A stretch of DNA of 45,810 nt from NCBI GenBank assembly GCA_002633005.1, contig NMRA01000857.1, positions 73,362 to 119,171 on the forward strand. Reading direction: 5' to 3'. Of this stretch, positions 24,601-34,440 are shown one piece after another; position 1 is the first letter of the stretch; each line of letters starts with the position of its first letter. Source of the DNA: Phoronis australis (lineage: Eukaryota > Phoronida > Phoronidae). The notes beneath the pieces were generated by a model, which was not told the DNA's origin, did no database searches, and worked only from the letters and a program-made list of their open reading frames with translations. A program made the translations under genes and the position numbers.

Positions 24601-26976
24601 TGTACCAACATTGCCGAGAGGTTGGCATCACACTGTTTACCGTGTCTCATCGCAAGTCTCTGTGGAAACACCATGAAGTGAGTATTCCATCTCTCCTTTT
24701 TTTTCAGCACACACTAAAGGTAGTAGCGGGCTTTTCATGTTTGCACTCTCTAGAGTAATGAGAGCTTGAAAGTGACTTCGCTTGATCCAGACTCAGTTTC
24801 AGTCGAAAGACATTCGGTTACTACTCTACACACTTTTAGTGGTTCATTAATTTAAAAACAGAGTAATAAATCCTTCTGTCAGCCCCACCCATTAAGTTTG
24901 CTTATTTATTTTTGTTTTTTTGAGATCGGCTGGGATTGAAATTCTCCAACTTTATCACACACAGCCGTGCATTCTACATCCCAGTGGGAAATGCTCGGAA
25001 CATGATCTCCATCATCCATGGATATTTCAAGAGGTTATCCTCTTTTTGTGAGTCATTAGTACACCCCAGCACACAGCAGTGCAAATTTGTCGGCTTTATG
25101 GTAGCAGGAAAGGTGTTAAAATGATGTTTATACCAGGAGATTGAAACTTCACACCCGCATAAACATGGGATCTGTAGAGGATGCTGAATGCGTGTCCACC
25201 AAAGACTTGGTCACCACTTAGGAACCTAGTGAATTTCGATATAGCGCGGCAAAATCGAAAATCAGCTATTAGAAGAAATGCGGTTTTCCCGTCATGACAG
25301 GTCATTCTATTCTCGTGGTGAACTTCACGTACTGTCGTCCATCACGATGGGGAATTCCACTTGTGTTCAACGGTGATGACGGGGGCCATTTTGTTTTTAA
25401 TTGTGTATTGTACAGAGTTTGAATTTTCCTCTTTTAAGAAGATTTCCTCTTTTTTTCCTTCAATTTCTGCTTATTTGATTTTCTGATTCTTCTTTTTTCT
25501 TCTCTTTTTTATCATTATTTTGACTTCATTTATGCAAAAACGTTTATTTCTGCCAGTTAAACTTTACAGTTCTAGAAACAGTTCTTTCACACAAACCTAT
25601 TTATTTGTGGAAGGATACATTCCCTTGGAAAATTTTCCTCTTTTTTGTCATTGGTCATTCCAAGCCCTGATTGTAGATGCTGCCAGTGCATTTGATGATA
25701 GCAGACCAAGGAATTTCAAGCTTGGCATTGTTTATCTGGAATAAGCTGACACACCGTTGACCTTTTAATGGTTAGAGATTTGTAGGATATCTGCAATGAA
25801 TTGTGGGACATCGGTCAGTCAAGCAGAATGAAACCAGGGAACATATAACTTCATTTGCAACCAACAATTTTCTAATCATACAAAGAGTCACGTACAGGGG
25901 TCCCACAGTTTGAGAGCCAGTTTCATCCACTGAAAAAGGGGTATCAAACTATTCTCAATAATCCCGGACCTCTATAAGTGACATTAAAGTGACACACAGC
26001 ATTGGTTTGGTAAAGCCAAAATTGCAGAGTTCGAAGTGCAATAAATTAGTAACTGAGAATCTTTCAGTCAGATCAATCAGTGACAAACTCCATTTGGTCC
26101 ACGGTGTACCAGGAACACTAATTGTAAACTCTCTGTACGTGAGAACCAAAAACAAAGGGTACTGGTTTCACCCAAAAAGTAGAGCAAAACAAAGATAGCG
26201 TTGTATGTGGCATTAATATGTGAATATAAATTCTCTTCACTTCGTTTTCTTCTGAGCAGCTACAAACTTAAGGAACACCACTTTACCTTGAGTACTTTTT
26301 AGGAAGAGCCATACAGTGCAAGCTGGTATGAGATGCAAAGTTGGGGGAAATTAGAGAAAACTTACAAGAACATGGTCTGCTTAGCCATTGTTACCATTTA
26401 TACCAACTGTAAAATATTCACTTGGGTATTATTTTTTTTTGTAAACCAGTAATAGAAGCAGTGCTATACTTTTTAAACAATGATTGATGTTTTGATGTTT
26501 TCTTGGACACCATATAAATGAGTATGTACACAGGAAGCACAGTTATCTCTCATTTTGAATTTTTGATATATTCAGTTATTGATTGATTGATTTAGTGTGA
26601 TATGAATTGCAGCTTGAGTTGACATTGAAGAGTCTTATTCAATAGCGTTTTTTGTGTTGCCTGATTTCAAATTGAGGTTTACAAGATCGGCTTGTTTGAT
26701 TTAAATGAATTTTTAGACGAAACACAATAATTTCTTTAAATTTATTCACAAACATTTCCTCGCCACCCTATCTGGAAATGGCTATTCATCAGACTTCATT
26801 CAAGATATCTGGGAAATGGAAAGACAAGGAGACACGTTCCACATAAAATCCTAATCTGTACTTTCATTACATCACAGTCTGTGTGCTTTGTTTTTCAGTT
26901 CTATCTTCACATGGATGGACGAGGTGCATATGAATTTGAGCCAATTACATCAGAGACGCAGGAGTTCGGGTCTTGA
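6686..26976 (+). CDS. ABCD3: ATP-binding cassette subfamily D member 3 (PMP70), peroxisomal half-transporter, complete
   Basis: Eighteen coding exons: 6686-6804, 10965-11100, 12126-12214, 12808-12877, 13870-13896, 14579-14773, 15669-15778, 17239-17328, 18005-18074, 18362-18431, 18931-19028, 20155-20246, 21116-21210, 22117-22183, 23360-23501, 24014-24289, 24516-24677, 26899-26976. All borders are GT/AG, phases agree, and the product is 661 aa (human ABCD3 is 659). The N-terminus (MAVLSK...LTAKNS) resembles the PMP70 peroxisome-targeting end. A transmembrane domain follows, with the ABCD EAA-like motif [11 protein letters not shown] (278-288). The nucleotide-binding domain has Walker [10 protein letters not shown] (475-483), signature LSGGEKQR (573-580), Walker B ILDE (595-598) and H-loop His627. 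Family knowledge: it dimerises in the peroxisomal membrane and imports long-chain, branched-chain and dicarboxylic acyl-CoAs for beta-oxidation. The gene is intact. It lies head-to-head with the sorting nexin gene, 176 bp apart. Confidence 0.97.
7025..7100. repeat. Foldback element, GAGAACCAGTTT family, copy 4 (degenerate)
   Basis: Shows AGAGAACCCAGTTTCATCCA and the internal CACTGAGTAATGGG shared with the other copies, followed by CATGGTTCTCTCGGGCACAC as the opposing arm. It is more diverged than the copies at 881 and 21787. Confidence 0.55.
9136..9462 (-). other. Unidentified antisense open frame in ABCD3 intron 1
   Basis: An open frame of about 107 codons on the minus strand, with no ATG at its 5' end. 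An in-frame TAG lies directly before it in an acceptor-like context (CTCAATAG then GTGGAG), so it could be a terminal exon of a nested gene or part of a processed or transposon-derived sequence. Base composition is more GC-rich than the flanking intron. The product is rich in W, R and K at its start ([11 protein letters not shown]) and ends with CNVT. I do not recognise the family. Confidence 0.25.
12913..13467. mobile_element. Nonautonomous DNA transposon (555 bp) with 17-bp terminal inverted repeats
   Basis: Left end AGGGCTGTTCCAGTAAA (12913-12929) is the exact reverse complement of the right end TTTACTGGAACAGCCCT (13451-13467). The body has G-rich/T-rich segments repeating AAAATTACAGGTGGT-like words and an inner inverted pair around AGGCACTCGAA...TCAAATGCCTGTG. 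No coding capacity. It lies in ABCD3 intron 4. TCA directly outside both ends may be part of a short target-site duplication. Confidence 0.75.
13870..13896 (+). CDS. ABCD3: ABCD3 27-nt microexon (ISLINNLLK)
   Basis: Nine codons flanked by TTTTCAG and GTACGT. They restore the conserved [18 protein letters not shown] transmembrane-domain sequence between exons 12808-12877 and 14579-14773. The size is a multiple of three, so skipping it would keep frame. Listed separately because automated gene finders often miss exons this short. Confidence 0.9.
19783..19858. repeat. Two-copy tandem repeat (38-bp unit)
   Basis: ACAAGTCCC...CACCATTCTAAAACCTTA occurs at 19783-19820 and again from 19821, with a few mismatches. 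It lies in ABCD3 intron 11. Confidence 0.8.
21638..21701 (+). repeat. Purine-only (AG)n / G-rich tract
   Basis: An (AG) run followed by GGAGGAAGGGAAG-like purine sequence with only two or three pyrimidine interruptions. It is in ABCD3 intron 13. Such tracts can form triplex DNA; here it is most simply a microsatellite. Confidence 0.85.
21787..21907. repeat. Foldback (MITE-like) element, GAGAACCAGTTT family, copy 2 (best preserved)
   Basis: A near-palindrome of about 121 bp. The left arm, ATATACGGCAGTAGTTGGAT on to TTTTGAGAACCAGTTT, pairs with the right arm, AAACTGGTTCTCAGAA on to ATCCGACTATTACTGAGATA. The loop contains CCATTGTTCAGTGGAT. It lies in ABCD3 intron 13. Confidence 0.8.
25880..25982. 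repeat. Foldback element, GAGAACCAGTTT family, copy 3
   Basis: TTTGAGAGCCAGTTTCATCC with ACTGAAAAAGGGGTATCAAA opposes CTATTCTCAATAATCCCGGA. It matches the arms and loop of copies 1 and 2 with substitutions. It lies in ABCD3 intron 17. Confidence 0.65.
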
Positions 26977-27882
26977 AAAAGCACGGGAGGCGTCCTGTTT
27001 TCTCCAACCTTGGTTGCGTTACGTGTCTAAGGCTTTTGGTCAACCTGGTGCAGTGGAAGAATCGGCTTACTGCATGTGTCTGTGGAAGTTAATTCTTGTG
27101 ATTTATAAATTATTTTAACATAATCTGCATTCAGTTCTTGCTTCTGAAATCCAAATTTTACATCTTAATATTTCAGTTATGACAAATTATTTTTTTAGTG
27201 GGTAGGGTGTGAGATTTGAAGTCATACTTGGCCTGATATGTCAGAGACACTTCGTAAAACAATTTGGATTCCCGTAAAAATGATGGGAGGTGAAGCAACG
27301 ATTGGTTAAGTACATCCTAGTAACAATATGTCACAGTGACTAGGTTTGGTTTCTGGTATGACAAAAAATGTGTTTGTGACCGTTCTTGAAAATTTGTCAA
27401 AAAGAAATGTTGAAATCGTCTTTTATGAAAATAAGGTGTAAACTTCTGGATTTCAGAAGACATTGTGCATATTGCAGCGAAATGGCCTAAAACACATTCC
27501 TTGCATGTGATCATTGAGGCATGAAGATTGTAAAAAGTATCTTCTATGTATTTAAGTGCTGGGTGGGGTTGTTCAGTGTGACACTCATTCTCAATAAGAA
27601 CTGCAAAACGGGGAAACAAACGTGAAAAAATTACAGTTGACAAAATCAAAAGCAATGCTATATTCAAAATTCTCATCTTCAGTATTTTTATGTCCACAAA
27701 TTTGAACACCTTTATACTCATTTTGCGATTTTATGGTGTGTGATTTTCCTCATGGTAAAGTTTTGTCTTTTTGGTGATAAAAGAATGGTTTCCATTATCT
27801 GTTAAGATATATGCCAAAAGTATAGGGACACAATGACATGGAAATCCCTGTCATGGTGAATAAGTGGAAGCTGAATTCATTG

Positions 27883-27920
27883 TCACAGTACCCATCCCCC
27901 ATCACAGTACCCATCCCCCA
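27883..27920 (+). repeat. 19-bp unit, two exact tandem copies
   Basis: TCACAGTACCCATCCCCCA is present twice back-to-back (27883-27901 and 27902-27920). Confidence 0.95.
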
Positions 27921-27984
27921 TGATCGAGAGGTTTCTGTTTATGAGGTGATGACACATTTTCGTTTTCAGATGGATTTGCTGTAG

Positions 27985-28130
27985 TGTAGCCTCCTAGTGG
28001 CCGATTTTCATTATGTTTTAGTCTGTTTTTTTAGGCGTCCTGTCAGTTAGATTTTACGTAGTGTACGCCTCCTAGTGGCCGTTTTTTAATTATGTTTAGT
28101 CTGCTTTTCGGTGTCCATGTCTCTAACAGA
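27985..28130 (+). repeat. Imperfect tandem duplication carrying CTCF-like cores
   Basis: GTGTAGCCTCCTAGTGGCCG plus ATTATGTTTTAGTCTG is repeated about 78 bp later as GTGTACGCCTCCTAGTGGCC plus ATTATGTTTAGTCTG. Each copy contains GCCTCCTAGTGG. Confidence 0.75.
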
Positions 28131-29122
28131 GAGAGCACTCTAAGAATTGTTACGAAAATTAGTAAATGTGTTCCTAATGGGAAGAACATTGTTGACGATT
28201 TTTGGACAGTTTGACTACTGGGGCATCCTCTAGTGGCAGTTCGCTTTTTCTGCATTTGTTTCTCCCTGTTGGATCTTTGTGAAATTTGGCAAGTCTATTT
28301 CTATGAACGTGACAGAAGGCGACGTTTCTGACAACCACACTGGGCTCCCAGTCCTAAATTTATTTTCAGGGGCATGTCAAGTGTGCATTGCTGACTTGCT
28401 ATGCGCCCCCTAGAGGCTATTTTATGTGGACTAGCATTGCTCCATGTAGTGAGAATGTTTCAAATAGTATTCATCCCTTGTATCTTCGCTATGTGCGATG
28501 CACACCGTGGGTGCATATCAACGCTCCGCATTGCCCTTGTTGAAAACTGTTCATACATTCATTTTAAATTATGAAGTAGGAATATGTGCTTATGGATATT
28601 TTTGATGCAATTGTTTTGACAGATGTCACTCTTGCAATGCCACTGAAATTATTGGTGGCTGAATATCGACGATTGTTGGAAAACTCAAAAGTTGCCGGTA
28701 GTATTTTATGGGAATAATTTTGCACAAGGGCTTGAAAATTTTCAGTTGTATTCATTAAAATTTAAAGTTAGCACTTCATACCATGTTTGTACTTTAGAGA
28801 AGCATGCTACTTAAATCGAAATCAGTGCCCGGTCTCTAATCTGTGTACCAGTGACAGAAACCTAGATTGGAGTTTCAATCATTTGAGTGGTTATCTTTCA
28901 TTTAACATTTCAAACGGACATATTTTGGTGAACTGCAGTCTACAGGAGTACTGTTTTTGAAAGAGATTGAAAGTAAATTGATTAGTAACGCAATCCCTCT
29001 TCCTCTCCTCCGCGATGACATTGTTTGGCGGTTCTTGTTGAGAAGGAGTGTGTAACGTATTTTACATTACCAAATACTGTAGCCTTGTAAATACAGTTTA
29101 TTTATACACTGGTAATAGAATT

Positions 29123-29128
29123 AATAAA
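29123..29128 (+). terminator. ABCD3: Candidate ABCD3 polyadenylation signal AATAAA
   Basis: First AATAAA found downstream of the ABCD3 stop. It is preceded 30 bp upstream by TGTAAATA and followed within 40 bp by the GT/T-rich GTGGTGTATTGTTTT, as expected for a downstream element. Confidence 0.5.
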
Positions 29129-31680
29129 CCTTAAAACAGTGCCCGTGGTGTATTGTTTTAATTAAGAACATTGTAAAAGTTACTTTTAAAATGGCTGTAG
29201 AAAAACTGAATAAAGATGAATCGTGCAGGTCTGTTCTAGTAACAAACGAATTTTGTATCACGCAGTTTTATGAAGTCATGGCGGGCGGTTTGTTAGGTCT
29301 CGGTTATGAAACGCTTATGACTGGCTGTTCATACTGTAAAACCTTTTGTGGAAACGGAATGTTAGTGGTTCACTAAAACGGGCATTTTTCCGGAAGACAT
29401 ATTGATTGATTCAAAACACGTAGAAAAATTCGTTTCTTTAAAAAACATCGATTTGGTTCGTGTTCAGTGGTGTGAAACCCTTTGTTTTTATTGTTTTTAT
29501 TTACGATGAAATAATGGTATCAACATTGGCAATTTCAAGTACACATCCTGCACAAACAGCACTGGCCGAAGGGGTGGGTGGAAAATGGTGTCACTCGGGG
29601 ATTTGTCCCCGCCAAAGGAAACTTGTGCTTATACGTTGATGGTGTGAATTTTTTATCACGGTGACTGAGAGCTCGATCGTGTGTCGAGATTCCACCAGAC
29701 AGTCGCAGATGCTTGTCTGAGCGCGCGGTTGTGGCAATCGGTATATACGTAGTAAAATGACCAGCGTTTACCGAGTCGTATCCTTGAACCGATAGTCGCC
29801 TTACGCGGACGTCACGATAACCTACACTTTTGCAATTTGTTGGATTGTCAACTGGCATCGTCTCGTGATTGTCCGTTATCACTGAAGACGGTCGGCGATA
29901 TGTTACAAGGTTACTGATTGAGTTGAGAGTGCCTGCACTTTCGAGTATAGATGTGAATTATGACGCCTGGCAACTTTTTCATCAAGTGGATACTAGCAAG
30001 ATTACCGGGGAACGGGTAATATTAGTAGGTTCACAGGGGGGTGGGATTGAAGTTGTACTTATGAAAAGGGTTTCTGATTCACTCATAGCACAAGGGATCA
30101 GTCGTATTAAAAGAACAGGCGATAGTCCAAATAGCTGTGTATCCATAAATAATGTTTTTCTGAAGTTTAAATCCCTACGTGTTAAGCCGACCTGTCATGA
30201 TGCGAAAGGAAAGACTATAAAACGTGGACCATTGAACAATTTGGTTCTTCAACCTTGAAGCAGTGTGGTTTTAAAAATTCATTTTGCCACCGGCCCAACA
30301 GTACATTACGCATGATATAAACACGAAAAACACACAAAATGGGTTGGTGCTCCCTGAATATTGTATAGTTAACTTGGCTTACTCTGACCAGGGGTTTAGC
30401 TGGCTAAATTATAGGGGCAAGTTTGGGCCTACTTCAGTTCCCTTCAGTTATTGATGAATGACCACGAGTGAAAGAACCAATTACCACTCCAGGTAAGAAA
30501 AGTTTCCTCCCAGAACTCACAAAATTAGTACCATTCACTCACACACACTGTCGCAGAAGGGTTCATTGATATTGATTTTTGTCTCTTCCGAAGTTGATTT
30601 GCAGTAGCTCCGAGCTCAGCATGTCATTTGTGGAACTTCCCAGGAGGGAACGCCCGGCACAGACTCAAAGATTGCGACTGGGGAGGCGACATCGGCTGGG
30701 ACTCGGCAACTGAAAACTAAAGTTCCAACGAAAGCCCAGTTCTGGCTAATTCCCCATTCAGAAGCCCGGGTCATCGGCTTTTCCAGTTTGACCTGAGTGT
30801 GAGTCCTAAAAGGCCTACAGCTATTTTAATAACTTATCACAAAATGTTCATTGTATAAAGAATCATAGCAAAAACCTAAAGCTGCTATATGAACCATGTT
30901 TGTGTGTCGAAAATAACTTTATTCCCAGACGTATACGCTTTCAAAATCGTTATCTTGTCATAACAGGTCAGAAGTGAAATTGGTTTCTTAACGTGACAGA
31001 ACCTCGCATTTTCGGTTTCAGAGCGGAAATCGATTCGTGCTGTGACTTGAAACTCAAAAGTGAAATTTATATGAAGCCATAACGTACTGTCATTTTTTTC
31101 GATTCATGTTTATCAATGAAGGACGTAAGCATGGCAACATGCTTAGAGCGAATCGAGTAAAATTAAAGCAGCGATTTAGTAAATGTATTCTTCACGAGAA
31201 TTTTGAAAAGTTATCGTTCATTTCCGAAATCAGGCAGCGTCAGTTTGTTATAGTTTTGGCTGAGACGTACCCGATCAAAGATGTGTAGATCGAATGAATG
31301 CGGGTGCCGGACTGTAATTGAAACAAACTCGCTCCTTGTACTGGTATTTCTCGGATCCGTGCCGTAGGCCTAAGGGGAGGAGAGGTAGTTAATTTCAATT
31401 TTGGAAAGAAAACTGTCCGCGTAGCACCTAAAAACCTCATGCAGGTGGCGTTTTTGGTCGTGTCCGGAAGCTCCTCGGCTCAAGCCACCTATATGTACTA
31501 TGTCATGGTTGAAGTTCAATTATACTTGATACAGCTACCTGTAGAAACGCGCCTTACGCGACAGAAATCACACACCGTTATGAAATTTGTCTCCCAAAAT
31601 TCAATTTCGAGTTCGACTTCGAGTCAAAAAGAATAGACCCCCTGCCAGGTTTTCCAAGCCCACTCTGCAAATTTAAATAT

Positions 31681-31708
31681 GTTGAGTGCCACTTAGGGGG
31701 CACTCAAC
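31681..31708. repeat. Perfect 10-bp-stem hairpin
   Basis: GTTGAGTGCC (31681-31690) and GGCACTCAAC (31699-31708) pair exactly around an 8-nt loop. Flanking CCAAGCC (about 31659) and GGCTTGG (about 31738) weakly extend the symmetry, suggesting an old foldback element. Confidence 0.7.
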
Positions 31709-32302
31709 AGGCTGCGGCCAAATCTACGGGTAGGCCAGGCTTGGGCGCATTTTAGGTGGGTATTCCATGTACATGCAGTCTAAGTGAATGTGATTTGTTT
31801 GTGTTTGCGAACATGCTGAGAATGAAAAATACCACTTCGGCAGTACATGTAGCTGCACTTCTCTTCAAGATGGCGACCCTGTGCTGCAATTGTGCATTGC
31901 TAGGTAGCAAAATTGGCACGATTTCGGGTAGCCCTCAATCAAGCCAGATTTGCAAAAAAACTAGATGGTTGACTGTAGGCCCACTTTTGGAGCACATTTT
32001 TGGAATTGGTATAACATTTGCTTTCAGAATCTAATGTTGGCTTCAGTCGAGCATCGGCAGTGAAGTGGTGGTTTTGGGCTGAAAAGTGCCGATTTTGGGG
32101 GATTTGTCCCTTTTTCGTAGGTTACCTTGCTTTTCAGTAGGAAAGGGTCAAATTCTGTGCTCGTCTGGAAGCTCGTGATGTGAAATGACTCGAAACATTT
32201 GCATACAGCGGCAGAATGAAGAAAGGGTGACAAGTCCATTGACGTGTGTTCTGATGGGTAAACACCTGTGAGAACTGTTCTGTACCCCCTAGTGTTTGTA
32301 AT

Positions 32303-32357
32303 TACGTCATCAGTACCCGGAAGTAAGCCGTGTGGCCGAGGAAAAGCAATGGCGGTG
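32303..32357 (+). promoter_or_regulatory. TATA-less promoter-like cluster (CRE, ETS, YY1-like)
   Basis: TTACGTCA (CRE-like, about 32302-32309), ACCCGGAAGT (ETS, 32315-32324) and GCAATGGCGGT (YY1-like, 32346-32356) lie within 55 bp in the order typical of TATA-less animal promoters. The ATG inside the YY1-like site opens only a 21-codon frame, and the next ATG with good context (32583) opens about 50 codons. The downstream transcript is unidentified. Confidence 0.35.
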
Positions 32358-33516
32358 GTCAAGGAGAGTACGCACAAGCCGAGACATCGCGAGTTGCTAG
32401 CTGCAGATGACTGACTAACGCAAGACCACTCATTGTAATTTATCGGAGGCACATGCCCCTACTGTTTTTGGATCGGTGATTTTGCCGTGATCGAGTGTTG
32501 AAGATCCAAGTTTAAAATTTTTAAAGCGCGTGAGAAGTTAATTAATTCAGTTGTGAACTAAACACAATTTAAAAGGTCCCAATGGCTCTGCAAGAAGGAT
32601 CAGAAGAGCGGTCTGGACTTCAAAACACTGAGCACAATCCAGTGAACAGAGACGATGGTGCTCACAGATCGGCTCAGCCCGTGTACAACCCTGTATTACG
32701 CCCAGCAACACCGAGCGGCAAGACATCACACTGATGAATGCTTCAGCCAATTCAGAAGCCGAAAGTTTGTGGTAGTTTTTTCAATTTATCTGTGGAGGCA
32801 CTAAAAGCACCAAATGTATTAACTGAGACCAAACGGGCAGGTAAAGAAGTACGAGTTGTCCGAAATCTGCCTAGTCACTTCTGTACTTTCTAAAATGCTT
32901 GAGACATATTTCAATGTGACCAACCCTTCCTAAGTCGCCAACCAAAAAGAAAGGAAAGGGGCACGGGATATGAATCACACTTTGATTGCCGGAATTCAGA
33001 AGTCGAGCAGATTGTCGTACCTCCTCGTTTTGAATGTAAAAGCATGTTTGCTTTTGTACATAGCCTTATATACATGTAAGGTTATCTAAAACCTGATTTA
33101 GGACTTTCATCATTCTGACTCATATCAAAAAACAGGCTATGTCAATTATCTAGTACAAGTTTATATTTTTTGAAAGAAATAAGATCAGTAATTATAATGT
33201 ATGTTTTATCCTGATGTGCCATTATTATATTACGGAAACACTTTTTAAGTCGAAATTTCATTTTTAAGAAAGGCACAGCCATCGGTACCAAAATAACTGC
33301 TTGGTAGAATTTAATGAAACCCCTTTTAAGTGAAAACTTCACAATTTACCTCAAGAACGGTGTTAAGAATTTTCGATTACTTGTTTTGTTTTGTTTCTAT
33401 GCCAAATTAACTCGCAAAACGTAAGGTATTTTTAACAAAATGAGCAATCGTAATCGTCTATCCTATGGTACGTTTGAAAGGAAAATCCTGAGGGAGTTTT
33501 TTGAGATTGTTGAGTA

Positions 33517-34106
33517 AATATTAATATTGGAAAGTTTCATTGAAATTCACCGAGCCGTTTTTAAGACCTCGTGTTGAAATTAAGTCGATTTGCCGAAGCC
33601 GAGAAAAAGCGGAAAACGTCGCAAGTCTTCAGAACGTGACCGTGAATCATTCGGTGAAAACTTATTTTTGATGAATATATCTTATACATGCCTTAACCAT
33701 TTTTGCTATTTCAACATTTACTTGCAATGTCAAGTGAATTTGCAGTGCGTAATTAACTTAGTTATCACTAAAACGTTTTAATTTTGTGAATGGGCATCGA
33801 GTCAAGGCAGAGTCAAGTGTTGACCTACTTAATGGTAGGTCAACAGTTCACCACGCGCTGGGAGTGAAACCAAGTACGAAATGGACAACAGAAATCGAGT
33901 CGGTAGTTAAAGCGCGTCGTGAGCATGAGATCGAAACATCGAAATGTTCAAATTACCGATCAAATTAATGAAATCCGGTAAGGATTTATCTCTTTTCACA
34001 CCTTGGTGATTGTATATTATTTTTGTTATTGTTGTTTTTGTCAATTTTAATCGTTGAATGAATATTAATATTGGAAAGTTTCAGTGAAATTCACCGAGCC
34101 GTTTTA
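33517..34106 (+). repeat. 45-bp direct repeat, copies at 33517 and 34061
   Basis: AATATTAATATTGGAAAGTT followed by TCATTGAAATTCACCGAGCC is at 33517-33562 and recurs at 34061-34106 with essentially one mismatch. The copies are 544 bp apart. A basic open frame (KPRKSGKRRKSS) lies between them. They lie just upstream of the retrotransposon ORF and may be remains of a tandemly repeated 5' UTR. Confidence 0.8.
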
Positions 34107-34440
34107 TAGATTTTTGTTCGTGCTATAAAAATAGCACTTGTTGCAAATATTGCCATACTCTAGTTGTTTTTATATTACTATTGGTATTTTTGGGTTAACG
34201 TTTGTTGTTGTACTTCACCGCCGACGTTTTTTTTTTCTTACTTACGTATACTACTAATTACTTCGTGAACACAAAGTGACAGAGGCGTTGCGGCTACTCG
34301 GATTCGGTGAATTTGTTTCGACGAGTCGTATGCATGCAGACGCACAACCCCCTCACTATCAAAACTACGTTTTGTCTTCGTTTTCCCCGACATCTTTCTA
34401 TCCTACACCTCGTTGACTCAATATTATGGCGACTTGGTGA

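Larger units (their letters stand above)
26977..29150 (+). other. ABCD3: Probable ABCD3 3' UTR
   Basis: From the ABCD3 TGA the first AATAAA that I find is at 29123-29128, which implies a 3' UTR of about 2.1 kb. The interval contains a 19-bp tandem duplication (27883-27920), four CTCF-like motifs (27989-28416) and a Pumilio-type TGTAAATA (29086-29093). No other gene-like feature is seen. An earlier non-canonical poly(A) signal such as ATTAAA near 28755 could give a shorter form. Confidence 0.5.
29151..34440. other. Intergenic region with scattered open frames and repeats, no identifiable gene
   Basis: Short open frames (for example 29191-29376 from a true ATG, and 29869-30258, which is open for about 129 codons but lacks a start ATG) give no recognisable protein. 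They could be remnants of mobile elements. Visible structures are a 10-bp-stem hairpin at 31681-31708, a CRE/ETS/YY1-like cluster at 32303-32357 followed by two short ATG frames (32349 and 32583), and a 45-bp direct repeat at 33517 and 34061. Confidence 0.5.

Noticed and set aside
27317-27721. Minus-strand 134-codon frame
   Set aside because: Low-complexity, hydrophobic/AT-driven frame in the probable ABCD3 3' UTR, without homology I can name.
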